In this document: positions 42,191 through 50,962 of the stretch, piece by piece
Layout of the letters: every line of letters begins with the position of its first letter
How positions within the stretch are numbered: the stretch's first letter is position 1
Assembly: GCA_905176665.1 (NCBI GenBank)
Contig: CAJINA010000157.1
Coordinates: 124,001-188,000 of the forward strand
Reading direction: 5' to 3'
Length of the DNA: 64,000 nt
From: Olavius algarvensis Delta 4 endosymbiont
GTDB lineage: Bacteria; Desulfobacterota; Desulfobacteria; Desulfobacterales; CAJINA01
Program-made: the position numbers and the translations under genes
Notes under the pieces: model-generated
Database searches by the model: none
The model's input: only the letters and a program-made list of their open reading frames with translations
Told to the model about the DNA's origin: nothing

Positions 42191-42923
42191 ATCAGCGGGC
42201 AAGCTTTACGGTATTGGCGTAGGTCCGGGTGATCCGGATCTGATTCCGTTAAAGTCAGTCAAAATTCTTCAGAAGGTGGACCTGATTTTTGCAGCGTCCT
42301 CTTCCAAAAACAACCACAGCCAGGCCGTCAACATTGCGGCGCCGCACATACCGGAATCGTCACGGGTGATCGTTTTACCTTTTCCCATGACCAAGGATAT
42401 GGCGGCCAAGAAACAGGCCTGGGAGGAAAATGCGGCCACTATCATAGCGGCCCTTGAAGAAGGCCTGCACGCCGCATTCCTGACCCTTGGGGACACGATG
42501 ACTTATTCCACCTGCGGCTACATCATACAGGCTGTCCAGGCGCTCGCCCCGCATATTGCGATCGAGACCATCCCCGGCATTACGTCCTACCAGGCGGCTG
42601 CGGCCACGGCGAACACGCCCCTTATGGAAGGGGAGGAATCCTTGCTGATTCTTTCCGGCGTGCAGGGCGGCGATAATTTGAGAAAGCACATGAACAGTGC
42701 CGAGAATGTGGTATTTCTCAAAGCGTATAAAAATATGGATGACATCGTTGCCTCGGTAGAGGAAGCAGGACTGATCGAGAACAGTTACGGCATTATCAAT
42801 TGCAGCCTGGAAGACCAGGAAATCGTTCGCGATATCAGAGAACTGCAAAACAGGGATCCCAAATACTGGACCCTGATTGTGGCCAAGAAAGGTCATAAGA
42901 CGCAGTTAAAACAGCCGGCATGA
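42183..42923 (+). CDS. cbiL: Cobalt-factor II C20-methyltransferase CbiL
   Basis: 246 residues, overlapping cbiC by eight bases. SAM-dependent tetrapyrrole methylase fold: GIGVGPGDPDLIPLKSVKIL at the N-terminus, FLTLGDTMTYSTCGYIIQAV in the middle (the D-T-M-x-Y-S-T pattern typical of CbiL), and ETIPGITSYQAAAATANTPL. Adds a methyl at C20 of cobalt-factor II. Overlaps the next gene by four bases (ATGA). Confidence 0.93.
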   Translation: MAKSAGKLYGIGVGPGDPDLIPLKSVKILQKVDLIFAASSSKNNHSQAVNIAAPHIPESSRVIVLPFPMTKDMAAKKQAWEENAATIIAALEEGLHAAFLTLGDTMTYSTCGYIIQAVQALAPHIAIETIPGITSYQAAAATANTPLMEGEESLLILSGVQGGDNLRKHMNSAENVVFLKAYKNMDDIVASVEEAGLIENSYGIINCSLEDQEIVRDIRELQNRDPKYWTLIVAKKGHKTQLKQPA

Positions 42924-43978
42924 ATCATACGAAGAAGTCACTGATCAAACCGCTGGCGATTTCAATGACGATATCGCTGGTTGTTTTCCTGGCCGGTATA
43001 CTGCTGATCGAGAACCTGAGCCTGTCACTTGTGGCGGCCAAACTGCTGTGGCCCCTGGTAAGGCTTATGCTTTTCATCCTGGTCGGCTTGGCTGTAGGCC
43101 AGATCATAGAACTGGCCGGCTGGACCCGTTACCTGGCCCGGATAGCGCGCCCGGCCTTCCAGTTTGCCCGTCTGGGTGACCGATGCAGCGCGGCTTTTAC
43201 CACGGCTTTCTTTTCAGGTACGGCTGCCAATGCCATGCTCATGGAGTTTTACAGTGATGGTAAGATCACTAAAAAGCAACTTTATCTAACCAACTTGCTC
43301 AATCAGCTGCCGGCCTATTTTCTGCATGTTCCAACGACCTTTTTCATTATTCTGCCGCTGACCAGAACGGCAGGCGTCATTTACTTCGCCCTGACCCTGA
43401 CAGCGGCATTGCTCAGAACGGGCATTTTCATGATCTATGGCCGCCTGAACCCGGCTATAAGCAGCCCGGATGAAGCTGTAGGCGCGCTACCCGAACCACA
43501 GAACAACGGAGACGGTTCCCGGTGGTCCGGCATCTGGACGGGTGTCAGGAAAAAGTTGCCCGGCCGAATCGGCCGCATTGCGGTGTGGGTGGTGCCCATG
43601 TATATTTCCATCTTTATGGTCAATGCCATGGGGTTCTTTGAAAGCGCCCGCACCCTTTTGGCGGACTATGTGGTAACTGCTTTTATTCCCATGGAGTCGC
43701 TGTCGCTGGTGATACTCAGTTTTGTGGCCGAATTTACTTCGGGGTTTGCGGCTGCCGGCGCCCTTTTGGCTGCCGGCGTGCTGACGACCAAGCAGGCTGT
43801 CCTGGCGCTCATCATCGGCAATATCGTGGCCTTTCCAGTACGGGCGCTGCGGCACCAACTGCCGCGGTACGTCGGCATTTTTGCTCCGAAAATGGGGACC
43901 CAACTGCTGTTGCTGGGTCAGGGGCTGCGTATTTTTAGCGTGGCGTTGGTGGCGGTAATATATTACATGATCGGATAG
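42920..43978 (+). CDS. Gate-domain (nucleoside-recognition) membrane protein within the B12 operon
   Basis: 352 residues, multi-helix membrane protein. The hallmark segments LLWPLVRLMLFILVGLAVGQ and DRCSAAFTTAFFSGTAANAM belong to the Gate family (PF07670), and a second similar unit follows (LVILSFVAEFTSGFAAAGAL; ALIIGNIVAFPVRALRHQLP). A polar ~50-residue linker joins the halves. Gate proteins form channels or transporter cores, but their substrates are mostly unknown. Tight overlaps (four bases with cbiL, one base before cbiD) show it belongs to the corrin operon. A cobalt, corrinoid or intermediate transport role is inference only. Confidence 0.8.
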   Translation: MNHTKKSLIKPLAISMTISLVVFLAGILLIENLSLSLVAAKLLWPLVRLMLFILVGLAVGQIIELAGWTRYLARIARPAFQFARLGDRCSAAFTTAFFSGTAANAMLMEFYSDGKITKKQLYLTNLLNQLPAYFLHVPTTFFIILPLTRTAGVIYFALTLTAALLRTGIFMIYGRLNPAISSPDEAVGALPEPQNNGDGSRWSGIWTGVRKKLPGRIGRIAVWVVPMYISIFMVNAMGFFESARTLLADYVVTAFIPMESLSLVILSFVAEFTSGFAAAGALLAAGVLTTKQAVLALIIGNIVAFPVRALRHQLPRYVGIFAPKMGTQLLLLGQGLRIFSVALVAVIYYMIG

Positions 43979-43979
43979 C

Positions 43980-45092
43980 ATGGGCATGTCCAAAGCGCGA
44001 CACAAGAAATTGAAATCCGGTTTTTCCACCGGTACGGCTGCGGCGGCCGCTGTCAAGGGTGCCCTGACCTTGCTGATACACGGTAAGGCCCCGGAGCAGG
44101 TCAGGATACCATTTTTATCCGAGGGGCATGTGGATATCAGGTTACACACCTCTTTTTCGAAGACGCCTGGCCGGACAGCCGTGTGCACCGTGATCAAAGA
44201 CGCCGGCGATGACCCCGATGTTACCAACAAAGCTGAGATCGGTGCCCGGGTAACGCTCACCGGCCGACAATCCACCGGCGATATCAAGATTACCGGCGGC
44301 CGGGGCGTGGGGCGGGTTACCAAACCAGGGTTGGAAGTTCCGCCCGGACAAGCGGCCATTAATCCCGGTCCGGTCAAGATGATAAAAAATGCCGTGGCGG
44401 CCGTCTGCCGGGATGCTGACCAATCCCCCGATCTGGAGATAGAAATTTTCGTACCGGCCGGAGAGAAGCTGGCGGAGAAGACCCTGAATAGTCGCCTTGG
44501 TATCCTGGGCGGAATCTCTATTCTCGGGACCACCGGCATCGTGCGTCCCATGTCCCACGCGGCCTATATTGCCACCATCACTTCGGCTCTTTCGGTTGCC
44601 CGTGCGTCCGGCCTCGATACCGTGGTCCTGACGACCGGTCGGCGCAGCGAGCGGTTTTCCCAGGCTGTATTTGACAGCCTCCCGGAAGAAGCTTTCATTC
44701 AGATGGGTGATTTCTTTGAAAAAGCCCTGCAATCCGCTGCTGGGGAGAAGCTCCCCCATATTATCCTCGCCGTGTTCTTCGGCAAGGCCGTAAAAATGGC
44801 CCAGGGGATTTCCCATACCCATGCGTCACGAGCACAGCTATCCCTTGATAAACTGTCGCAGTGGGCTATAGAAGTGACAGGTGACAGTGGTTTCGGTCAG
44901 GGCATTGCCCGGGCCAACACCGCGCGGCATGCCTTTGATATCATTTTAGATGCCTACCCGGCGGTTATCGGTCATGTCGGCAACCGCATGGTTACCGCGG
45001 CACAAAAATTTGCGGGGACCCGGTCAAATGTACGGGGCCTGATTTACAACTACGATGGGACGATAATGTTTGATTCGAAAGCGGGGAAGTAA
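43980..45092 (+). CDS. cbiD: Cobalt-precorrin-5B C1-methyltransferase CbiD
   Basis: 370 residues; ATG at 43980 (another in frame at 43986). Anaerobic-pathway enzyme that methylates C1 of cobalt-precorrin-5B. Recognised by KSGFSTGTAAAAAVKGAL near the N-terminus, DAGDDPDVTNKAEIGARVTL, GGRGVGRVTKPGLEVPPGQA, GILGGISILGTTGIVRPMSH and DFFEKALQSAAGEKLPHIIL. Presence of CbiD with CbiG and CbiK marks the oxygen-independent route. A 109-base gap with no clear signal separates it from cbiET. Confidence 0.95.
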   Translation: MGMSKARHKKLKSGFSTGTAAAAAVKGALTLLIHGKAPEQVRIPFLSEGHVDIRLHTSFSKTPGRTAVCTVIKDAGDDPDVTNKAEIGARVTLTGRQSTGDIKITGGRGVGRVTKPGLEVPPGQAAINPGPVKMIKNAVAAVCRDADQSPDLEIEIFVPAGEKLAEKTLNSRLGILGGISILGTTGIVRPMSHAAYIATITSALSVARASGLDTVVLTTGRRSERFSQAVFDSLPEEAFIQMGDFFEKALQSAAGEKLPHIILAVFFGKAVKMAQGISHTHASRAQLSLDKLSQWAIEVTGDSGFGQGIARANTARHAFDIILDAYPAVIGHVGNRMVTAAQKFAGTRSNVRGLIYNYDGTIMFDSKAGK

Positions 45093-45201
45093 ATATAATT
45101 GTTAATTTCAGCAGTTATTGTCACAGAGGTTAGGATGCGTGTACCGGTGGGAGAACCAAAACCGTATGGAACAAAAAGGGCCTGAATTGTAGAGTTGTCT
45201 T

Positions 45202-46431
45202 ATGAAAAAAGTCACAATTATCGGCATGGGGATGTCGCCCAAAGACTTGACGAACGCTCACCTTGATCTCATCCAGGGGGCGGATGTTCTGGTCGGTGGT
45301 AAACGCCACCTGGAGGCGTTTAAAAACGTCCCGGCTAAAAAAATGGCGATTACCAAAAAGCTGACCGCTTTGGTGACAGCCATAAAAAAAGAGATGCGAT
45401 CCCAAAAGGTGGTTGTCCTGGCTTCCGGAGATCCCCTGTACTACGGCATCGGCGCCCGCCTGATCAAAGCTTTGGGGAACAAGAACGTACGTATCTATCC
45501 CAACATCAGTTCCGTAGCGGCGGCTTTTGCCAGGATTGGGGAAGCATGGCAAGATGCCCAGGTTGTCAGCCTGCATGGGCGGGGCAGCGGGCAGAATCTT
45601 CTGGAAAGATTGAGCGATACTGGACCGGTGGCGGTTTTTACCGATCTGCAAAATAGTCCGGCATGGATTGCCGGCAAGCTGGTTAAAGCACAAATATCCG
45701 GTTATGAAATGTGGGTCTGCGAACAGATGGGCACGGTTCATGAAAAGGTGAAACGGTATACCCTGCGCGGCGCTGCTCGCGGCAAATTCGGGTCTCCAAA
45801 CATGGTTGTCCTAAAAAGAACCTCATCAACGGAGCCGGTTGCAGCCAAACTTTCCCTGGGCACACCGGACCATATGTTTGAACATGAGCGGGGATTGATT
45901 ACCAAGGCGGAGGTGCGGACTGTCTCACTATCCAAGCTGAGGCTTGAGGAAAACCACGTGCTGTGGGATGTCGGGGCCGGCAGTGGTAGTGTAGCCATCG
46001 AGGCGTCGCTGTTTGTCACCCGGGGAAAAATCATTGCCATTGAAAAGAATACCAGCCGGATCGAGCAGATCCGCCAGAATACGGCCCGGTTTAATGTCTC
46101 CAATGTGAAGGTTGTCCAGGCGGACTATCCTGCCGAGGCAGTGAGACTGCCCACACCGGACCGCATCTTTATCGGCGGAGGCGGGCGCAACCTCAAGGCT
46201 GTGGTAAAGGCCGGCGCAGCCCGACTCAAAAAAAATGGCCGCATGGTCATCAATACCGTGCTTCTGGCGAACATCAATACGGCCGTTTCATCACTTAAAC
46301 GGGCCGGCTTTAATACCGAAGTCGTCCAGGTCCAGGTCAGCAAGAGCAAGGACATGCCCTGGAGTGCCAGGATGGCAGCGCAAAACCCGGTTTGGATTAT
46401 CACCGGGCAGCGGGAGAAGACAGTACCATGA
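45202..46431 (+). CDS. cbiET: Fused CbiE-CbiT: precorrin-7 C5 and precorrin-6 C15 methyltransferase (decarboxylating)
   Basis: 409 residues. The N-terminal half is CbiE (VTIIGMGMSPKDLTNAHLDL; VVVLASGDPLYYGIGARLIK). The C-terminal half, from ~residue 225, is CbiT, a Rossmann methyltransferase (LRLEENHVLWDVGAGSGSVA; DRIFIGGGGRNLKAVVKAGA). The fusion order equals CobL of the aerobic pathway and is common. It methylates C5 and C15 and decarboxylates the C12 acetate. Overlaps cbiF by four bases. Confidence 0.93.
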   Translation: MKKVTIIGMGMSPKDLTNAHLDLIQGADVLVGGKRHLEAFKNVPAKKMAITKKLTALVTAIKKEMRSQKVVVLASGDPLYYGIGARLIKALGNKNVRIYPNISSVAAAFARIGEAWQDAQVVSLHGRGSGQNLLERLSDTGPVAVFTDLQNSPAWIAGKLVKAQISGYEMWVCEQMGTVHEKVKRYTLRGAARGKFGSPNMVVLKRTSSTEPVAAKLSLGTPDHMFEHERGLITKAEVRTVSLSKLRLEENHVLWDVGAGSGSVAIEASLFVTRGKIIAIEKNTSRIEQIRQNTARFNVSNVKVVQADYPAEAVRLPTPDRIFIGGGGRNLKAVVKAGAARLKKNGRMVINTVLLANINTAVSSLKRAGFNTEVVQVQVSKSKDMPWSARMAAQNPVWIITGQREKTVP

Positions 46432-47207
46432 CAGAAGATACCCAGGACAATCCGGTTGTTTTTGTCGGGGCCGGACCGGGAGACCCGGATCTCATCACTG
46501 TCAAGGGTCAGCAGGCCCTGATGAACGCCGATCTTATCATATACGCGGGATCTCTGGTTCCCAAAGCGGTATTGAAATGGGCACCAACAGAAACCGAGAA
46601 AGTAAACAGCGCTTCTCTGAATCTGGATGAAATCGTAGACCGTATCAAAACAGCCCGGGACGGAGGCAGGCAGGTCGTGCGTCTGCATACCGGAGACCCC
46701 AGTCTTTATGGTGCTGTTTTCGAACAAATGGCCGAACTGGAAAAGCACGCCATACCCTACCGAGTCATTCCGGGCGTTACGGCCGCATTTGCCGCGGCCG
46801 CGTCCATGGGGATCGAGTACACCCTGCCCGAGGTGTCCCAGACCCTGATATTGACCCGCATGGCCGGCCGGACACCGGTTCCGGAGAAGGAAGCCCTGGC
46901 GTCTTTGGCGGCACACAATGCGTCGATGGCTATTTACCTGAGCATTACGCTGATAGAAGAGGTGGCAGCGATTCTAAGCGGCGCCTACGGAGCTGATTCA
47001 CGCTGTGCCATCGCCTTCCGGGTAAGCCAGCCGGAAGAGAAAATCGTGTGGACAACCCTGGGGCGCCTGGCAAAAACCGTCCAGGCGGAGAACATCACCC
47101 ACCAGGCCCTGATTATTGCCGGCCGGGTTCTGGATGTGAGCTTCGAGAATCTAGTGCACAAATCCAAGTTGTATGACAAGAATTTTGCCCACGGATACCG
47201 GAAGTAA
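46428..47207 (+). CDS. cbiF: Cobalt-precorrin-4 C11-methyltransferase CbiF
   Basis: 259 residues. The frame opens at 46392, but the ATG at 46428 overlaps the cbiET stop (ATGA) and starts the conserved region. Tetrapyrrole methylase: VVFVGAGPGDPDLITVKGQQ, LIIYAGSLVPKAVLKWAPTE, VRLHTGDPSLYGAVFEQMAE and YRVIPGVTAAFAAAASMGIE. Adds the C11 methyl before ring contraction products are opened by CbiG. Confidence 0.94.
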   Translation: MTEDTQDNPVVFVGAGPGDPDLITVKGQQALMNADLIIYAGSLVPKAVLKWAPTETEKVNSASLNLDEIVDRIKTARDGGRQVVRLHTGDPSLYGAVFEQMAELEKHAIPYRVIPGVTAAFAAAASMGIEYTLPEVSQTLILTRMAGRTPVPEKEALASLAAHNASMAIYLSITLIEEVAAILSGAYGADSRCAIAFRVSQPEEKIVWTTLGRLAKTVQAENITHQALIIAGRVLDVSFENLVHKSKLYDKNFAHGYRK

Positions 47208-47214
47208 TTACGGC

Positions 47215-48276
47215 ATGCAAGCAGCTGACACCGATACGATTGCCATCTGGGTGGTTACTCCGAACGGCCAGATGCTGGCCGAAAAAATCGCCGCGCACTT
47301 GCCGGTGGCGGATATGTTTATTTCACAAAAACTTGAGCCGCGGGCAGGCGCGCAGACATTTGAACGCCTGGCACCGGCCGTCGCCGAGCACTTCCGGGCC
47401 TATACCGGGCATGTATTCATCACGGCGGCCGGCATCGCGGTGCGCATGATTGCTCCGCACCTTGCGGATAAAACAACAGACCCGGCGGTGGTAGTACTCG
47501 ATGAGCAGGGGCGGCATGCGATCAGCCTTGTTTCTGGGCATATCGGCGGAGCCAATGCCCTGGCGGAGGGAATAGCTGCGATTATCGGTGCCCGGCCGGT
47601 TATCACGACAGCGACGGATGTCAGCGGAGTTCCGGCCATTGATACCATTGCTGTGGAAAAAGACCTGGTGATTGAAAACCCACCGGTAATTAAACGAATC
47701 AATATGGCGTTCATCCGCAGTCAGCGTGTCTATCTGTATGACCCAGCTGATATTTTGGCCCGGATGATTCCGGAAGGCAGCTTGGACAGAGTTGACCACA
47801 TTGCGGATCTATGGGGTACCGCCGGCACGCTGCCCGGGATATGCGTTTCCGACGAGGTAGTCGCCGTTCCGGAAAACGTGTTGGTCTTGCGCCCGCAGTC
47901 CCTGGCGGCCGGTATGGGGTGCAACCGAAATACGGCCAAGGAAGAGATGGAAACCCTGTTAAAAGAAACGCTCGTACAAAATAACCTCTCCATAAACAGT
48001 ATAAAAAGGATTGCCTCCATTGATATCAAGAATGACGAGCGCGGGCTGTTGGCCCTGGGAGAGGATTTAAACCTCCCCCTCGTCTTTTTCAAGAAAGAAG
48101 AACTCAACGCCGCCCGTGGCATCGCGAATCCCTCGGCTACGGTGGCCACCCATACAGGAGCAAAAAGCGTATGCGAAGCAGCCGCGATTCTCGCAACGGA
48201 TCAGGGCAGCCTGATCGTACCGAAGAAGAAAAGCAAAAACGCCACGGTGGCAATAGCCCGGGCCGCCTCTATATAG
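47215..48276 (+). CDS. cbiG: Cobalt-precorrin-5A hydrolase CbiG
   Basis: 353 residues from the ATG at 47215 with GGAAG upstream. An ATG at 47173 in the same frame would overlap cbiF by 35 bases. Opens the delta-lactone of cobalt-precorrin-5A and releases the two-carbon fragment. Signatures: HVFITAAGIAVRMIAPHLAD, VVVLDEQGRHAISLVSGHIG, GANALAEGIAAIIGARPVIT, LAAGMGCNRNTAKEEMETLL and, in the C-terminal domain, SATVATHTGAKSVCEAAAIL. Its last 106 bases are also the start of cbiH in another frame. Confidence 0.93.
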   Translation: MQAADTDTIAIWVVTPNGQMLAEKIAAHLPVADMFISQKLEPRAGAQTFERLAPAVAEHFRAYTGHVFITAAGIAVRMIAPHLADKTTDPAVVVLDEQGRHAISLVSGHIGGANALAEGIAAIIGARPVITTATDVSGVPAIDTIAVEKDLVIENPPVIKRINMAFIRSQRVYLYDPADILARMIPEGSLDRVDHIADLWGTAGTLPGICVSDEVVAVPENVLVLRPQSLAAGMGCNRNTAKEEMETLLKETLVQNNLSINSIKRIASIDIKNDERGLLALGEDLNLPLVFFKKEELNAARGIANPSATVATHTGAKSVCEAAAILATDQGSLIVPKKKSKNATVAIARAASI

Positions 48277-49055
48277 TCGGCATCGGACCCGGTGACCCGG
48301 CCCATATGTCCCTGCGGGCCCATGAGGTGTTCAAGCAGGTCGATACCGTGGCTGGTTATACTACTTACCTTGATTTGATCCAGCCCCTGATAGCCGGCAA
48401 AGAGACGATCAGTACCGCCATGCAGAAAGAGGTGGAGCGGGTTGAAGCCGCCCTTGATGCAGCCTTGGCCGGGAAGGCTTGCGCCATCGTTTCCAGCGGT
48501 GATTCGGGTATTTATGCAATGGCCGGTTTGGTCCTTGAGATCTGCCAGATCAAAAACATTGCTATAGTTCCGCCCAGTGGAGCAATACCCGTCGACTGCC
48601 CTCAGCCGGTGTTGCCTATTGAAGTCGTGCCGGGTATTCCGGCCCTGTGTGCCGGTGCGGCGTTGTTGGGCGCCCCTTTGACCCACGATTTTGCCGTTGT
48701 CAGCCTCAGTGACCTGTTAACGCCCTGGGAAGTCATCGAAAAACGTATCCAGGCAGCTGCCCAGGCTGATTTTGTAATCGTGATTTATAACCCGAAAAGC
48801 AAGAAAAGAAACTGGCAGCTTGAGGCGGCCCAGAAAATCGCTCTGGAACATCGAGATGGCAAAACCCCGGTGGGCATTGTCACCAGTGCCATGCGGGAGA
48901 AACAGAGTGTCCAGATCGTGTCACTGGCGGACCTTCACCGGGCGCCGGTGAACATGCAGACCATCGTGTTCATCGGCAACAGCACCTCCGCGGCCTACCG
49001 GGATTATATGATCACCCCCCGGGGTTACACCAAGAAGTATGACATAGATGATTGA
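48171..49055 (+). CDS. cbiH: Cobalt-precorrin-3B C17-methyltransferase CbiH
   Basis: 294 residues. The ATG at 48171 has AGGAG ten bases upstream; no other start codon lies between it and the essential GRLYIVGIGPGDPAHMSLRA. The first ~34 residues are therefore an extension, polar and basic (MRSSRDSRNGSGQPDRTEEE), encoded within the cbiG 3' end. The methylase core has ISSGDSG-type SSGDSGIYAMAGLVLEICQI, EVVPGIPALCAGAALLGAPL and ADFVIVIYNPKSKKRNWQLE. Methylates C17 with ring contraction. Last gene of the operon. Confidence 0.93.
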   Translation: MRSSRDSRNGSGQPDRTEEEKQKRHGGNSPGRLYIVGIGPGDPAHMSLRAHEVFKQVDTVAGYTTYLDLIQPLIAGKETISTAMQKEVERVEAALDAALAGKACAIVSSGDSGIYAMAGLVLEICQIKNIAIVPPSGAIPVDCPQPVLPIEVVPGIPALCAGAALLGAPLTHDFAVVSLSDLLTPWEVIEKRIQAAAQADFVIVIYNPKSKKRNWQLEAAQKIALEHRDGKTPVGIVTSAMREKQSVQIVSLADLHRAPVNMQTIVFIGNSTSAAYRDYMITPRGYTKKYDIDD

Positions 49056-49178
49056 CGTCCAGGACATCAGCCATCAACACAAAAAGCCAAGGACCTCTGC
49101 CCACGGGTGTTGCAATACCTTTTTATATGCAGGCCACCAATTTGGGGCGACTGCGGTTCATTTGAAATTAAATTTGGC

Positions 49179-50129
49179 CTAACCTCTATATCCCACGCTT
49201 TTCTTATACCGAGTAAAGTTTTTCTTTAAAGTTTTTATATGCTTATTAATGATATCATGAGCGTTCATGACGGCTTTGGTTTCCCCCCCTTGACCGCCCA
49301 TGGTGTCTCTGATCGCCCTCTCCGTTTGCCCTTCAAAGCCGATGAATTGCTGTTGCAGTTTCCTTGCATCTTTAAAACGGCGATCATCCCTGAATGGTGT
49401 AAGGGCCATCTGAACGTCTCGACAGGTCTGTTGCATGAGATTACTACCAGTCCAGGTGGCCAGGGTAGGTTTCTTTTTGACTTTAGCCAGCGCATATTTC
49501 ATTTGGGCAATGGAATTTTGGAGATTGGGAATGGAGGTCCGGCGGGTCAACTCGTTGATGCCTTCCATGGTTTGCGGGACTTCAGCCATGGCTTTCATCG
49601 TCTTATATTGATCTACCACATTGTCCACGATATGTTTCAGAGATTTGGTGGCGATTTTAACTTCCTTGATGTCAATGTCTTCTCCGGTTTTTAACTTTTT
49701 GGTAAACTTCAGGTAGCGTTTTTTGGCGTTGACGAGATTTTTAGTTTGTTGCTTAAAGGGTCTCAATCTGTTCGGCTTGAGTTGGGCGGCTGCGTCGCTG
49801 ATGATAAAATTGTCATCGATGTCTTCCAGCAGGGCACGGATAGTCTCAGATTCCTGTTTTACCCCTTCATATGCTGCTTCGATAGCCTTAAACGCTTTTT
49901 CCTTTTTCCGATACTGCTTCTTGGTCAGGATCCGCTGCCGTTTGGTATACTGCAACCCCCTGGTCTTTTCGCTGATATAGTCTTCCATGTAGTCGTTAAA
50001 CTCTTTTTCCCGGTCAGTCCAGGTAGCTTCCCATGATCCAATTTCGATTCCAACGGCCGGCGTGTTTAACGCAAACAGCAACCCAGATAGGCAAATGAAT
50101 GTTAGCTTGAGAAATGGAAACCGTTTCAT
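49179..50129 (-). CDS. Secreted helical hypothetical protein
   Basis: 316 residues. Signal peptide (FPFLKLTFICLSGLLFALNT) followed by a Lys/Glu-rich, almost all-helical chain with coiled-coil character (QRILTKKQYRKKEKAFKAIE; QLKPNRLRPFKQQTKNLVNA; KTLKKNFTRYKKSVGYRG end). Only one Cys remains in the mature part. No family recognised. It could form a periplasmic bundle or filament. Single gene, convergent with the cbi operon. Confidence 0.65.
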   Translation of the reverse strand: MKRFPFLKLTFICLSGLLFALNTPAVGIEIGSWEATWTDREKEFNDYMEDYISEKTRGLQYTKRQRILTKKQYRKKEKAFKAIEAAYEGVKQESETIRALLEDIDDNFIISDAAAQLKPNRLRPFKQQTKNLVNAKKRYLKFTKKLKTGEDIDIKEVKIATKSLKHIVDNVVDQYKTMKAMAEVPQTMEGINELTRRTSIPNLQNSIAQMKYALAKVKKKPTLATWTGSNLMQQTCRDVQMALTPFRDDRRFKDARKLQQQFIGFEGQTERAIRDTMGGQGGETKAVMNAHDIINKHIKTLKKNFTRYKKSVGYRG

Positions 50130-50541
50130 TGTTCCCCCTTGGTCTATGGTTGGTGATATAGGTAATTGTTTTTTGGACCGCCTGTCCGTAAAATTAACGG
50201 CGGTGTCTCAGAGCTGCTGAAATTCTTTATATTGCTGTTACCATATCCTATCTGAGTTGACTGTCAAAACTATTTTCATTGTCGTATTTGCTTAGCAAGG
50301 CTTGTAACTATTCGCTTTAACTTTGATCCGGAAAGCTTCAGGCCGTCAGGCTGCGTAGAGGCACACGGCGCTAACAATATACAGTTCTGTAGCGGCTGGC
50401 TTGATAAACGCCTCAAAAAAAGCCCTTTTAAGGCCACTCCTATTTAGCCATAGTGATAAATGCCCGCTGCCCATGCTAAACGAGCCTAAAAAACGAAAAC
50501 TTGGCCTTGAATTCCGTAAGACTTGGACGTACGTTGTCAGA
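50130..50541. other. Intergenic stretch with no recognised feature
   Basis: The open frame from 50401 into the ABC remnant begins upstream of the homologous part and shows no domain before about 50542. No repeat or terminator seen. Confidence 0.45.
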
Positions 50542-50945
50542 GTGGTTGACATCAAGGAACTTAGCAGGCGATACAAAAAAACGAGGTCTCGGGAGGCGGT
50601 GGGTTTTCTGGTGCCGAAAGTTGAACTGTTTGGCTCTTGGGGCTTCAATGGGGCCGGCAAAAACACTCCCATTCGCATATTGACCGGATTGACGGTAAGA
50701 ACCGGCGGCACGCTCAAGCTCTACATCGGCGACATCAATTCACATTCGGTGGATGCCAAGCGCCCATGCGGGCTGGTCACCCAGGCCATCAACCTCGATC
50801 GGGAATTGACTTTGACCGAAATCCTGGAGGTGCCCGGCTGCCTATGGAGAGCGCCCTGATTTGGCGACGTCTATGATATTGTTGGCCATTGGCTAGGCGC
50901 TGTTCGGGTTTGTCGTAATAGGCATTAACAAATCAAAGGGTTAAC
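50542..50945 (+). pseudogene. Collapsed ABC-2 transporter: ATPase 5' fragment joined to a permease 3' end
   Basis: From 50542 the frame reads VVDIKELSRRYKKTRSREAV, a typical ABC ATPase start, and reaches a damaged Walker A (WGFNGAGKNTPIRILTGLTV, normal GPNGAGKTTTI). It stops at 50859 after LDRELTLTEILEVPG, roughly a third of an ATPase. From 50872, in another frame, SMILLAIG, a TAG, then ALFGFVVIGINKSKG resembles the last helix of an ABC-2 permease. A large internal deletion plus point decay would explain this. Confidence 0.55.
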
Positions 50946-50962
50946 ATGAAGTGAGGTAAAGG

